From Candidula unifasciata (Eukaryota > Mollusca > Gastropoda > Stylommatophora > Geomitridae): DNA of 64,000 nt. The position numbers and the translations under genes were made by a program. The notes beneath the pieces were generated by a model, which was not told where the DNA came from, ran no database searches, and was given only the letters and a program-made list of their open reading frames with translations. Within the stretch, counting starts at the first letter, position 1; each line of letters opens with the position of its first letter. The stretch spans positions 23,501-87,500 of the forward strand of contig CAJHNH020007024.1 in assembly GCA_905116865.2 (NCBI GenBank), written 5' to 3'. Of this stretch, positions 21,350 through 33,074 are shown in pieces.

Positions 21350-21905
21350 TTGCAGTAAGAGGTATGACGAGTGGGTGGGTTTTATGGCAAAGGTGTCTGG
21401 ACACTGCTTGAAAAACAGAAAACCTAGCGTACAACGTCACTACACGGAATATGAGAATGGAGCTGGAGGCAGTAACTACAGCTTTTTCATGACTTTAGAG
21501 CAGCACAGCCCTATATGTTGTAATTGTAACAGGTAAAACCGCAAATCAAGAGCATATCAAAGATTTACTGTCTAGGTTATTCAGCTGTGGGAAGTAACGA
21601 GTAGGCTGAAAGAACAGCTGCTGCCGCTCTGTGCGGGAGGTATGAAGGCTCTATAGCATCAAAGGGACAGTGCATAAAACAGATATGGAAGACATACAAT
21701 GAAAGACTAATTCAACCTGGGGTGAGGGTCGCAGAGGTTCTGGACCAAATTCAACAGGGAAGGGGAAACAAAGGCGGACTTTCAATCAGGTTGGAACTAG
21801 TGCTAATAGGATGTCAAATATTCGTTAATTACTAAAAAAAAAAAAAAAAAAAATGGAAGGAGCACGTGTGAGAATGTCCCGAGAGCAGTGATGTCAATTT
21901 ATGTA
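21350..21905 (+). mobile_element. RNase H and C-terminal remnant of the same LINE
   Basis: A frame at about 21450-21500 reads RNMRMELEAVTTAF, the RNase H Glu motif, followed by a hydrophobic IVT-type strand. Downstream to 21905 there are degraded matches to the C-terminal end seen at 11650-11890. A 20-base A-run interrupts it at 21834-21853. It continues the RT fragment upstream. Confidence 0.65.
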
Positions 21906-21978
21906 TTCATTCATTCGTTCAAGTCGCAAACGTTCGTTTCGGCCTTGATTTTTCCATTCATTTCTAGAATTGGAAACG

Positions 21979-21979
21979 A

Positions 21980-22030
<51 letters not shown>
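21979..22030. repeat. About 50-bp poly-G tract
   Basis: An uninterrupted G-run follows GAAACGAGGA and ends before TTAATCGTG. See also 20346-20410. Confidence 0.9.
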
Positions 22031-22035
<5 letters not shown>

Positions 22036-22575
22036 CGTGTATTTAGTAGTCCAGCGCTTCCAACCCCTTATTTTGTCAATAATTGTAAAACTTCTCTTTA
22101 AGACCATTCTTTCTCAGATCATTAATTTTTTTTAACCCAAGTGCATGCTTTCATCTTGTGTCTCATACGCACATTGTAGACGGCATACTCCTTGACTAAT
22201 CTACTGGATTGGCGTCTCGGCGTTGCAAGTGTCTGTAGCAGTTAAGCAATTGTACGTGGTGAGACAGAAGACTGGCATCAAAAGCCATTCCTTTCTTGTC
22301 TGGAATTCGGACCAGAAATGGCAGAAATATGGGTGTTTGTCGGCACTACTATCTTTGTGCTCTATGATATATTTTGCCTCTATGTCCTATTGCCAAAGAG
22401 ACTTGATTTCTCACATCAGAAGTGGGAAATTTACATTTTTTTGTTTTTTGTTTGGTGGGGGAGCTCATCACAAGAGGGTGATTACTGCAGTGCGTCGGCA
22501 GAAGAGTTACAGTAAAAGAGAGGTAACGGGACATCAAGCGAGAGGGTATTAGACAATGTAGCATTATGGTTTTGT
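22031..22575. other. Unassigned sequence
   Basis: Overlapping short frames (to 109 codons) on both strands have no recognisable domain. Confidence 0.4.
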
Positions 22576-22665
22576 AAAGAAAAAAAAAAACATACACAAA
22601 CACACACAAACACACACACACGCACACACACACACAAACACACACACACACTGTGTGCGTGTGTG
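22576..22665. repeat. (CA)n microsatellite, imperfect
   Basis: AAACACACACAC-type units run to about 22651, followed by a short inverted GTGTGCGTGTGTG run, so the tract can fold back on itself. Confidence 0.9.
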
Positions 22666-23480
22666 TGTCTTAAATGATTAGACATATGGCTAAAAATAGA
22701 CATGCAGACCGACGACATACCACATGAGTGATACAAAGAAAAAAGAAGTACCGGTGAATGATCATTTCACCCCAATAATGTGCAGTTAAAATATTAAAAT
22801 ACTATCTGAATGCTACGCGGCAAAAGGATATAAGTTAGAACATTTCCTCTGTTTAGCATGCAGTCAACGCAGAAAGCTCCCACTCTCTTTTCTATTACTT
22901 TCTACTTCATATGGCCAATATATTTCTGGTTCCTGGAGTTGTTATTATTTTGTGTTTTCCTGTGTCGTCAACACAACAAGAGTGCTTTGAAATGTCGTTA
23001 AAATGGAAGAGAATCTGGAGTTCAGAAAACTGCTTTCACGCCAGCTTGAAATTTAAACAACTGTTAGAAAAACAATTTTTTTTAAATGTATTCAAAGACC
23101 TACTGAGGTTGCCAAGAATATTTCTAAAAGTATGGTATGCTCATCATGTAAGAATTTAAAAATATTTATGACTTTTTCTTATTGTTAAATCGTTGTCTGT
23201 GTGTTTTTACTGCGTTTGTAACTTAAACAGCTCTAGCTTTTATTTCTAAATTCATGTTTAAAAGTCGCGCTTCTGTTTGGAATGGTAATAATAAACATAA
23301 TTATTTTACAATCAATCATATGGGTCTTCGATGGAAAAGAAAGTTACATAATGAGTTTTTGAAATTTTGGATAAATCATAGTGTTAAAGCAAAACAAAGC
23401 CAGAGTAGTTTATGATCGTTTCTTTTTTTTTTTTTTTTAAAAAAAAGCTTACTAAACTGGCACATATATTTTGCCATATA
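22666..23480. other. Unassigned AT-rich sequence
   Basis: No gene or repeat is identified. An 82-codon frame at 22911-23159 begins with a hydrophobic stretch (IFLVPGVVIILCFPVSS) like a signal peptide, but it lacks any family match I recognise and is not supported. Confidence 0.35.
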
Positions 23481-23481
23481 A

Positions 23482-23870
23482 ACTTCTTAAGAGCGCGTTA
23501 GCGCAGTCAATAGGCTTTCAAATCTGGCTGTGACTAGCTGCAGCCCACGGCCGGTGTTCGAAACCGGACGGTTCCTGGGTTCACCCAGCCTCTGAAAGGG
23601 GTATTCAACAGGTCAATATAATGACACAAGTGTAACCCATAAGTGCTCTGTTCTACTTCTTAAAAAGTAGCACAACGGCGCTTCCTGGACACAATTTGGA
23701 GTTAAAGATCTATCCAAAGTATTTCAGTATCCTCGCCGGTGCTACGGAGTTCGTGCACTGCGCTGAGAATCTTCGGACTCAAGCTTGAGTAAGAAGTAGA
23801 ACGGAGCACCTTCTGTGCCATGATGTTGGTCTCTCGTCTAAACCTAATCCTAGACAGTTCAGCGGCTTGA
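23482..23870 (+). repeat. SINE family F tail under a different tRNA-like head
   Basis: The head (GAGCGCGTTAGCGCAGTCAA as box A, GGTGTTCGAAACCGG as box B) is unlike the heads at 19690 and 53213. From about 23690 the sequence is the common family F tail: ACAATTTGGAGTTAAAGATC, TCCTCGCCGGTGCTACGGAG, GAAGTAGAACGGAGCACC and CATGATGTTGGTC. The middle (CACCCAGCCTCTGAAAGGGG) is also distinct. Confidence 0.8.
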
Positions 23871-24720
23871 GAATCATAAAGTAAAATCAGTTTACTATTT
23901 TATCTTCACACACCAGGTGAAAGCTGTTAAACACGTTAAAAAGGAAACAGCAAGACAGGTGCGGACGGAATAATGAATCATAGAAGATATGTTTGAAAGC
24001 ATGAGAGCACTGGGAAATTGCTCAAGTGTTCAGGCACTAGAGGCCGGCCATTTGGAGTGTTAGGCGGGAAAATTTGGTTTGCTTACGGATGTGATTATCA
24101 GGGATAACATTTATCAGGTGCATAGAAATAAATGTTAGTGGTTTATCAGTGAACTAGCATTATCGTCATCTTCAAGTGTCTTACCGACTGGCATGGGCGA
24201 TCAAGCTTTTTTAAATGCGATTTTTATGCACCAGTTTGTGGGCTGACGTCAATCTATGATATGCCAAAAGAAACTAGAGAATCTTCTAAAGCTGTTCTAA
24301 ATTATCACTTCACTTATGTCTTTATTTATCTATTTATTTACATCTTCATTTGACTCTCCATTTACTTCTTCCTTTCTATTCTTTTCTGTTTAGAATATGA
24401 CCCAAAAAAATGTCTTCCCCTTGCTGGTATTTTCTTTATGTTACTTCTTATACGGTTGGCTGGAAAAGAAGATGGAGTTATATTGGACGCAGTCTCGTAG
24501 AAGATCAGAGCATCATCAAATAGGCACCGCAATGAGAAATAGAGGCACTGGGGAAAGACATTCAAGGGAAATCCTAAGCAAAACATTGATACGAGAAGCA
24601 CTGAACTGGATTCCATCCACTATATCGAATTGATTGCACAGGACAAAACGGAATGGAGATCAGACTGCGAGCCTTATGTGATATATAATGCTACACCAGG
24701 ACAAAAATATTATGGAACAT
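23871..24720. other. Mostly unassigned; short LINE-tail match
   Basis: At 24160-24250 the string TCTTACCGACTGGCATGGGC resembles the LINE 3' end at 1340 (TTTACCAACAGGCATGGACG), in the same orientation. The remainder shows no recognisable feature. Confidence 0.4.
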
Positions 24721-24780
24721 TAGGTTGTGGTTTACAACTAGGCTACGAGTTATGCGCCTTTCGGCAGAATACGTTCCATG
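24720..24780 (-). repeat. Module E, inverted copy
   Basis: The minus strand reads TGCCGAAAGGCGCATAACTC then GTAGCCTAGTTGTAAACCAC, matching module E at 54.6-56.15 kb. Confidence 0.65.
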
Positions 24781-25344
24781 TGAAGACTGCAATTAGTCCC
24801 CTTTTACGAAATGCTTCTTCAACGGGCAGTCGGGATATTCTTGTTTCTTCTTTTAAGAAAAATGAGATCCCGGAACTCGGAAGGGGATCTTCATGAATAG
24901 ACATGGTTTACTAGTCAAAGCACAATTGTTTCATATCATTTCTGTCTCATTAAACTGTATGGTTTGGACTGTACGGTGATATCGTTTAAAAAATAATGAA
25001 CGCACATTACATACACACAACACACACACACACACACAGCTTCAGTAGCATAGGGGCTAGCATTTTGTTTTTGATTTGAATCTAACTCGAGGCACTCTTG
25101 CTTTTTAAATTGAGCTAGGCTCAACCTTGAAGACAAATCAGAAAATGACCTGGAAATAAAAGCGACATGCATGAAAATAACTAAATTATGTATCGAAAGA
25201 TGATTGGACTATAACAATATAGATATACCTCTACAAGATTCATTCGTCTGTGGTGAGAAAAGATACCATCTTTATTCAGTAAGTGGGCAATAAACATAAA
25301 CTAATATAAGTAAAAAGTAAAGTAAAGTTCCCTTTTCACGCATT

Positions 25345-25597
25345 TCGGCGCATCGGGCATATGGGCAGAGCGTCCCATATTTTTACAAACCATCAGCACT
25401 CTGTGGGTAATGTGGTCAACATTACGCCGGCTGTCTTTACTTTCCCAGGACAGTCCATCCTGGTACCCATTTTAGGCTGGGTCGACCTGCGACGTCCCCA
25501 TACCACGATAAAAATCCACGCAGCCTGCAGTGGGTTTCGATCGCGGTATGCTAGCTTACGAGTCGGACTCGCAACGCCTTAGCCACGGACGCCGCAT
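25345..25597 (-). repeat. SINE family A copy (subtype with GCATCGGGCATATGGG tail)
   Basis: The minus strand starts GCGGCGTCCGTGGCTAAGGC (box A region), has a box B GCGATCGAAACCC, and a body ending in GTTGACCACATTACCCACAG and a 3' tail ending in CATATGCCCGATGCGCCG. The copy at 51870-52126 is about 90% identical over the whole length, so this subtype amplified recently. It immediately precedes a Helitron. Confidence 0.85.
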
Positions 25598-25606
25598 AAA
25601 CTAATA

Positions 25607-27802
25607 TCAATATATATAAAAATCAATGTTTGTGTGTTTGTTTGCTCCCTATAGACTCGGAAACTACTAAACCGATTTAGCTGAAATTTTCAGGATATAT
25701 TTGTTTCCATACCGGATTTTGAAAGATCGTGGTTTGAAATTCAACCTGTCGCTGTTAGAGATAGGAGACCACATATTAAGCTATAATATTCGAAACTAAT
25801 ATGTATAACATTTTAGTGATTTCTAATTATAGCCAGGTTAGTAATTGCGCATGCGCCGCCGTAGTCAGAACGCAAGGCTTCCGCAATTTGCCGGCGAGTT
25901 ACATACAGCCAACGCCTTCTCTAATACATAGAGTAGGACGTGGTACATTAAACAAGACTATCTCTATATTTGCCACAATAACCATATTAAACACGATTTC
26001 TATTTTCTGTTTTTTTTCTTAAACAACCTTCGATGAGGGGGGGGGGGGGGGGGCAATCAAGGACTATCTCGACGTCGGCGCAGACATTGACTGCGACATT
26101 AACTTCATTACCCGTGTTAGACACGTGCGATTTCTATCGTTGTGCCGTTTCATTAATATATCTGGAGTATCTGTCTACGAGAAAACAATTGCCTGCGGTT
26201 TTAAATTGTGTTTTAATCAGGACTCAGTAGTAGGGACACATATCTCTAATAGTTAAGTTCTCTTTTCGTTTATTCGAATAATTGGCTGCTTGGTCAAATA
26301 GTTAGAACACTGGGTTCCTGTGCGGGAGACCTGTGTTCGAATCCGCAGTAGTTAATATTTTTTTTTTACCCCGGACTAAAATAATATCCTCATCTGCTCT
26401 GTCGTGGTGACAGCACTAGCCATGTTGCCTTAATATTAAAAAAAAGACAAGTAAATGGGTAAACCATTTGATAATTAAATTTGACCTTTTCGCATACTTA
26501 TGATTGCATTTTAAAACTTTCCGATTGCATGGTTACGCTGAAATTTTTATAGATTTTCATTTATTTTCATTTAGATTTAGTTATTTCATCTGCGTTGGAA
26601 TTTTAACCTGTGCTGTTTACCATGGCGTTCATTTCCTAATTATGGTGTTTTTTTCCTGTGTTAATTTGCTTTTCAAGTGTGTTTTTTTCCCTCCCAACTA
26701 CTTCAATGAGAGAAAGAGTTGTCGGTGAATTTATGGGGAAGGGGGGGGGGGGGCACACTATTTACTGAGAGAGCATTAAGTCACAGTAACTGCTTTACCC
26801 ACTTAAAGTAGCAGCAGCAGTAATAGTTGTGGTTGAGCTGTTACACCAAAGTGCTCTCATGTGAAGACCGCCGGTAAGATTTTGGCGTTCTTCTGTCGGC
26901 AAGTGAAATTATACATCCTAACCTGACCAGTCTGTGGCGACAGCACTAGCCATGCGGAACCAAATCTTCTGGCTCACGACTCTCTGTCTACTCCGATGGT
27001 AACACAGATAGCAGTGACATTATTTTAGTAGTTGTACTGGTACTTGAAGGATGATGTGGTAAATATTACACTAGCTCCATTCACTACCTATTACAATTCC
27101 TGCTCCCCATTTTAGTCCAGATGGACAGGGATGTCAATGTCAGTTACAGCAACAACAAAATATCGCCAGGTAATGATTTTCAAATATTTCGAAGAGGGAG
27201 AGAGCAGTAGTCGGTGGAAGATAGGAGGGGAGGGGGGTAATGACTTAAATTTAAGAGAACTTAAAGAGCTTTACACGTGATTTTCAAGTTCTCATTACCT
27301 AATTTGTTTATATTTTACTAACGCTACCTCCGCTTTTATTATTTTTTTTTTTACGACTTACTTTGTTATTTACAAGTACAGTTGTAGCTTTACTTCCGTC
27401 TCCTATAAAAATACAAACAGCTTTAGCATGAGATAACCAAATAACCACTTTTGTTACCGTGCTAATAGCACCATTTAGACGACCACTAATATAAAGACAC
27501 AATTATATGGTGCGTGTTCTAAAGTTGGAAAACCAGACTATCTCTATATAAATGTGCAGAGATTGATTGCGACATTAACTATATTCGACAGGTGCGATTT
27601 CCATTGTCTTTCTTTTCCAAAAACCTTTGATGAGGGATAGGGTAGTAGGTGGATTTAGTTGTGGGGTGGGGGTGGGGTGGAGATCAAAGACTATTTCTTA
27701 TCTGAGCAGACAATGATTGTATTAGACACGTGCGATTTCTATTTTCTTTCATTTCCATTTAGCCAAACTATGCCACAGCAACGCGTGGCCGGGTACAGCT
27801 AG
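25607..27802 (+). mobile_element. Non-autonomous Helitron, copy H1
   Basis: The 5' end is TCAATATATATAAA preceded by A, and the 3' end is GGGTACAGCTAG followed by T, which is the TC...CTRR structure inserted between A and T that defines Helitrons. The conserved 5' block GACTCGGAAACTACTAAACC GATTTAGCTGAAATTTTCAG is shared with H2 and H3. A 5-bp stem (GCCAC/GTGGC with an 8-base loop) lies 9 bases upstream of CTAG. There are no terminal inverted repeats or target duplications, as expected. It has no coding sequence. It contains a SINE (26284-26440) and four G-rich modules. Confidence 0.9.
26284..26440 (+). repeat. SINE family C copy carried inside Helitron H1
   Basis: Head GGCTGCTTGGTCAAATAGTT, box B GTGTTCGAATCC, body CCCCGGACTAAAATAATATC and tail GGTGACAGCACTAGCCATG. 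A related copy is at 31780-31940 outside any Helitron, and the equivalent site of H2 has one at 30013-30150. Confidence 0.8.
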
Positions 27803-27859
27803 TACACTATAAAAATACGAACCAACGGTAACAGATAGACCTCTAGTCTCCGGCCGGTT

Positions 27860-28025
27860 CAAGCGTCTTTGATACGAGTCAATGTCTTCTTGTTAAATAT
27901 TTTTTATTTCAAATACGGCCTGGGCTCCCATGTCGCCGGAGACTAAAATAGATAGGGGTAACGTCTTGGGAAGTAAAGGTGGCTGAGCGGAATGTTGAGC
28001 CCATCACCAACCAAGTGCTTACATG
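27860..28025 (+). repeat. SINE family A copy, diverged
   Basis: It contains CCTGGGCTCCCATGTCGCCG, GGGAAGTAAAGGTGGCTGAG and the tail GCCCATCACCAACCAAGTGC. The head is missing or decayed. Confidence 0.65.
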
Positions 28026-28584
28026 TTTATAAAAATGATAAGTTTCACAAAACATTCATAATGCGCGATCTTTTCTTACTGTTACTTATCTTAGAGAAAA
28101 TGCACATGTCACAAGTTAATAAATTTACATATTTAAAGTCAAATAAAAGAAGTCGACGTCTGACTAATGATTAGTGAGGATAGTTATCATAACACTCTAG
28201 ACAGACCTTATACGCCAGTCCTCCTCAAAAGATCAATGAACGCTAAACGACTGATGACGCCTGTTGTATGTTGATTAATCAGATTTCTTATTCCCCTTAT
28301 GAAATGGACACTCACTGTTTTATACAGTATAAACAACAAACATAATGCGTGAACTGATTCGTTTTAGTCGCTTTTGAAGCTTTTCATGAGAAGCTCGAAG
28401 CACCTGCCGGTAGTGCTAATTTGATAAACCTCAGCTATCATGAGACTGACAGAAAAATTAAAATCATGATGATATTTTGACAAGTGAAGATTATGAGGGA
28501 AATCGAATCGTTCAGCCAGCACTATTTTTAACCAGAATGATGCAACAGGCATATCCATAATGTTAGAAATATATTACTGGTATA

Positions 28585-28772
28585 CACCAGTCGGTACTGG
28601 GTGTAGGATGTGGTCAACATTAAGCCAAATAAATGCTTCTAATGGTAACTCATGCCACTCATTTTTGCGTGATCGATTTGTGAGCCAAACATACTAACTA
28701 TAGTAGATTTGAACCGAGCACCTCAGTGTTAGCAGGCTAGCGTCAGTCCACTTCGCGATTCCGGCTCCTATT
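28585..28772 (-). repeat. SINE family A-like copy, diverged
   Basis: The tail (GTACTGGGTGTAGGATGTGG TCAACATTA on plus) and a box B-like GATTTGAACC region flank a decayed body. It ends with TTCGCGATTCCGGCTCC. Confidence 0.55.
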
Positions 28773-29269
28773 AGTCATATGTTGTGTGGTTGGGTAATGA
28801 GTGGGAGTAGTGCTGGGTACAAGGAGATGCTCAGTTCCTCGCATCGTGCGTCAGTAGGTTCTGTGCTGGTACGGTGCCTCATGCAAGACTCAACGTCATG
28901 CCCCACGGATAACCAAGCTGACAGGTGCTTCAGAAGATGGTGGCCTCCAGATATGCTGTGCCCTGAATGGCACTATCCAGTCCACTTACAATGCATGAGT
29001 ACCAGCGTTCCAGAATGATTGAAGTCCACAGGCCAAATAGTCCTTTTAAACGAAAAACGTCGGTTGAAATGTTTGTCGATGGAGAATCCGACTAAATTGG
29101 AACTTTGGTTCAAATTTCATTTGTCTATAGAGTGTCCTTCTTAATGACAAAGACCTTTCAGATGCCTTTCTTTCAAAGATCCTACTTGAAGACACAGGCG
29201 GTTCAAATGCCTGTCACCGCTGGCCACATTTGATTAGAGTACTGAACAAAAGGACAATCCGTGCCCGAT
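28773..29269. other. Unassigned sequence
   Basis: A 79-codon plus-strand frame (28779-29018) is the only sizeable one; it has no recognised motif. Confidence 0.35.
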
Positions 29270-29272
29270 GCA

Positions 29273-29274
29273 TG

Positions 29275-29362
<88 letters not shown>

Positions 29363-29366
29363 TTCA
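29273..29366. repeat. (CT)n microsatellite
   Basis: About 45 CT units with TTT interruptions. Confidence 0.95.
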
Positions 29367-29377
29367 CTCGAGATATA

Positions 29378-29382
<5 letters not shown>

Positions 29383-29434
<52 letters not shown>
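29383..29434. repeat. (TA)n microsatellite at the 5' end of Helitron H2
   Basis: About 25 TA units merge into the TATATATA that normally follows the 5' TC of this Helitron family, so the terminus has expanded or been lost. Confidence 0.9.
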
Positions 29435-29437
<3 letters not shown>

Positions 29438-31515
29438 GTGTGTTTGTTTATTACCTATAGACTCGGAAACTACTGAACCGATTTAGCTGAAATTTTCAGG
29501 ATATGTTTGTTTTGATATCCGATTTTTACTCGTCATGATTTGAAATTCTTCCTGTCATTGTTTAAGATATGTGACGACATTTGTTGGAAACATTTTCGAA
29601 TTTAATATTTTTATTTTAGTAACATTCAATTAAAGCCACGTTCGCAAATGCTCATGCGCAGTAGACAAAAGGCACGACTTCCACCATTCGCCGGTTGCGA
29701 CATTACCCATATTAGACACGATTTCTATTTTCTTTCTTTTCAAACAACCTTCGATGAGTTAGAGAGTAGTCACTGGATTTGAGAAAGGGAAGGGGGGGGG
29801 GGGCATCAAAGACTATGACTGCGCAGACAATGATTGCGACATTTACTGTGTCAGACACGTACAATTTCTATTATTGTGCCGTTTCAATAATACTTTAAGT
29901 TTATATCTGGGAAATTTGTTAATGAGAAAACAATTGCCTGCGGTTTTGAGTTGTGTTAAAATCGGGACACACATCTAGCATAGTTTTGTTCTATTTTCGT
30001 TGCTCAGAAGGAGTGGTTGGCTGGCCGAATTGTTAGTACACTGGGTTCCAGTGCGGAAGACTAAGGTTTCTTTTTTTTTTTAAACCGGGATCAAAATAAA
30101 ACCTAGACCTGAACTATCGTGGCGACAGCACTAGCCATATGGCCCTAAATACTTTAAAAAAGTACAGGTATGTGGGTAAACCAGTTGATAATTAAATTTG
30201 ACCATTTCGCTAGCTTATGATTTCATTTCAAACTTTCCGATTGCATGATTACGCAGAATTTTCATAGACTTCAATTTATTTTATTTCGATTTAATTATTT
30301 CTTCTGACATTGCGTTGGAACAAGGCTGTGTTGTTTATTAAAGCGTTGATTTCCTAATTATAGTGTATTTTTTCTGTTTTCTTAGCATTTCACTTGGTTT
30401 TTTTCTCCAAACTACTTCGAGGAAGGAAACAGTAGCCGGTGAATTGGGAGGGGTAGCATAAAATGTTAATTGAGAGATCTTTAAGTCACAGTAACTGCCT
30501 TACCAACTCAAAATAGCAGCAGTTGTAGTAATTTAAAGGGTTACACCGTAGTGCTGTCGGGCCGGGGCCCGCCGGTAAGGTGACTGCGTTTTTCTGCCGG
30601 GGAGCGAAATGACACACCCTAACCTGACCAGTCCGTGCCGTCGCCATTAGCCTTGAGGCGCCAAATCCTCTTGCTCACGACTCCCTGTCTACTCCGACGG
30701 TAAAACAGATAGCAGTGACATCATTTTAGTTTTTGTGGTGGTGGTGGTGGTGGTAGTAGTTGTACTGGTACCTGAAGGGTAGTGTGGCAAATATTACTAG
30801 AAGCATTAATTACTAATTACAATTCCTGCTCCCTATTTTAGTCCTGATGGACAGGGGTATCAAGGTCAGTTACAAAAAATATTGTCGGGTGATGACTTTC
30901 AAATCCTTCGATGAGGGAGAGAGCAGTATTCGGTGGATGGGGGAGAGGAAGGGGTTAGGACAGAAATTGTTAACTTAAAGAGCTTAACGCATGATTTTGA
31001 AGTTTTCATTTCTTAATTTGTTTATATTTTACTAACGCTATTCTCATTTTTTTTAACGACTTACTTGGTTATTTACAAATACAGTAGTAAGCTTTACTTC
31101 CGTCTCCTAAGAAAATACAAACAGCTTTAGCATGTGATAACCAAATAACCATTTTTTTTAAACAGTGTTAATAATACCATTTAAACGACCACTAATATAA
31201 AGACAAAATTATATGTTGCGTGTTCTAGAGTGGCAAACCAGACTATACTATATGTGTGCAGAGAACGATTGCGACATTAACTATATTAGACACGTGCGAT
31301 TTCTATTGTCTTTCTTTTCCAAAAGCCTTTGATAAGGGAACGTGTAGTAGGTGGATCTGGGAAGGGGGAAAGGGGGGGGGGGGAGGCAGCGAAGACTATC
31401 TCTGTAAGTGGGCAGACAATGATTGCGACAGTTACCATATTAGACACGTGCGATTTCTATTTTCTTTCCATCTAGCCAAACTATGCCACTGCAGCGCGTG
31501 GCCGGGTACAGCTGG
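29433..31515 (+). mobile_element. Non-autonomous Helitron, copy H2
   Basis: From 29440 the sequence follows H1 (TGTGTTTGTTTATTACCTAT then AGACTCGGAAACTACTGAAC) and stays alignable over the whole 2.1 kb, ending GGGTACAGCTGG followed by T; CTGG fits the CTRR rule. The terminal stem is GCCAC/GTGGC. The exact 5' TC is obscured by the (TA)n tract. The SINE at 30013-30150 sits at the same internal position as in H1, so the two descend from one SINE-bearing ancestor. Each G-rich module is in the same order. Confidence 0.85.
30013..30150 (+). repeat. SINE family C copy inside Helitron H2
   Basis: Head GGTTGGCTGGCCGAATTGTT, a box B damaged to AAGACTAAGGTTTC, and tail GTGGCGACAGCACTAGCCAT. It lies at the same position as the SINE in H1. 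Confidence 0.75.
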
Positions 31516-31779
31516 TATTCCATATATATTGCTGGGTTGCAGTCTCTGATGCAGCAACGCTAAATGAACCTTTAGTACAATAGATGCCTTGTGTAATGAG
31601 GGAGTGAGATTCTCATTGGCTGTTGGTCAAAGTGTTGGACCTGCTGAATGCTTTCCGAGGACCCCTAAAGGGTCAACCTGTGATGTGGACGAGGCTTAAT
31701 ATACAAAGGCAAGATTAGGCAGTAAGGTCAGGACGTGACGATTCATTGAATGAGCGCAGTACTCTCCCCTATGAGAAGC

Positions 31780-31945
31780 GGCTGGCCGAACGGTTAGTAC
31801 ACTAGACTCTCATGCGGGAGACCCGGGTTCAAATCTTCTGTAAGGTTGCGAATGTTTTTTCTTTCGTGGGCTAAATAATATAGTCTTAACTGCACAGTCA
31901 TGGCGACAGCAGCACTAGATAAGGATCCCTAAATCCTAAGGCTCA
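31780..31945 (+). repeat. SINE family C, stand-alone copy
   Basis: The head is well kept: GCGGCTGGCCGAACGGTTAG (box A region) and GAGACCCGGGTTCAAATC (box B). The body ends CATGGCGACAGCAGCACTAG. The cloverleaf-like head resembles a Ser/Leu-type tRNA, but the acceptor stem cannot be paired, so it is not a tRNA gene. Confidence 0.8.
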
Positions 31946-31998
31946 AATAACCTCCCCCCACCCCCCGCAAACCACCCCAGCCTACAACGCAAAAACTG

Positions 31999-31999
<1 letters not shown>

Positions 32000-32072
<73 letters not shown>
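32000..32072. repeat. (GT)n/(TA)n microsatellite
   Basis: About 8 GT units are followed by about 29 TA units. Confidence 0.95.
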
Positions 32073-32076
<4 letters not shown>

Positions 32077-32724
32077 AGTAATTGGTAGTGTGACTGCCCA
32101 CTATAAATCTGCACTGCATTTATCAAAGCCCCATTGGAAGCTTGGGAATGCATATGTTCTGCCTTATGCCTTCTCCTGCTGGCTATTATTGAACGTGGTT
32201 GTTTTTTGGAGGCTCTCCATAAATGGACAGACGGATTGAGGGCGGCCTCGGCGACGGGGTCGCCGATTGGCTCGCCAGTAGACGACATCGTTGCCGGTCG
32301 GGACAAAATTTCCATTTGTTTCCTGGGATCGCATCAACACTACAAGATTTTTTAGAGCTAGTTGGTCGCGAACAATGCTAAGCTATTTGATATGGTGCAC
32401 ATAACCTAGTCACAATTGTAACCTAAAACATCCCTCATGCTGGTTGAACATGATGATTTCTTTTCGTCTACCAGCTACTGAGCTGACCATTCTACATTGA
32501 ACTGCATCGGCAGGGTCCTCTGGGCTGCATACAAAAGTAACCACGCAGTTAGGGCTGTGGGATGTCACGAAATTAACTGGGAAGGCTACCCTGAAAAACA
32601 AATGCCCGATGAAGTCAAATGTTTTGACCGAAAGGTGCAAACATCGCAGCTATGTCTTAAACCAGTTTTTTAAAGTTAAGTACAAGACTCTTTACCACGC
32701 CTTTAGACATATAGCGCTCTTCTA
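32073..32724. other. Unassigned; weak module E match
   Basis: GACCGAAAGGTGCAAACATC then GCAGCTATGTCTTAAACCAG at 32622-32668 is a diverged module E copy. A 73-codon plus frame at 32134-32355 has no family features. Confidence 0.4.
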
Positions 32725-32940
32725 ATATTTTTTTTTTATAGACCAAACCGCATTTTGGTGGATGATGTGGTCACCATAAGGGCTGCCCTAACTTCCCAGG
32801 ACTATACCTCGTACCCACTCAAAGTTGGGGCGACCTAGGAATCGTGATGATCTTTGAAAAACGTCCTGATCCTTACAGACCCGAATCCACGACCTTCTGA
32901 TTTGCAAGCTAGCGTCTAGCCTCTACACCAAGCTGTAAAC
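32725..32940 (-). repeat. SINE family A copy
   Basis: On the minus strand: GCTTGGTGTAGAGGCTAGAC (box A), CGTGGATTCGGGTC (box B), CCTAGGTCGCCCCAACTTTG, and the tail GGTGACCACATCATCCACC. Confidence 0.8.
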
Positions 32941-33074
32941 AAGCAGAAGGCAATAATGTCACTAAAATAAATAATTAGGAAACGATCAAGTAGTATCATC
33001 AAAACGACTTCGCACACCGTGATAAAGCCTGCTGTCATAACGAGTGTCCAAAAAAAAAAAAAAAAAAATAGAAG

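Noticed and set aside
22911..23159. Possible secreted protein exon (hydrophobic start)
   Set aside because: One hydrophobic stretch in AT-rich DNA is not enough; no domain or splice context.
31780..31860. Possible Ser/Leu tRNA gene
   Set aside because: Box A and box B are good but the acceptor stem does not pair and the body matches the SINE C copies in the Helitrons.
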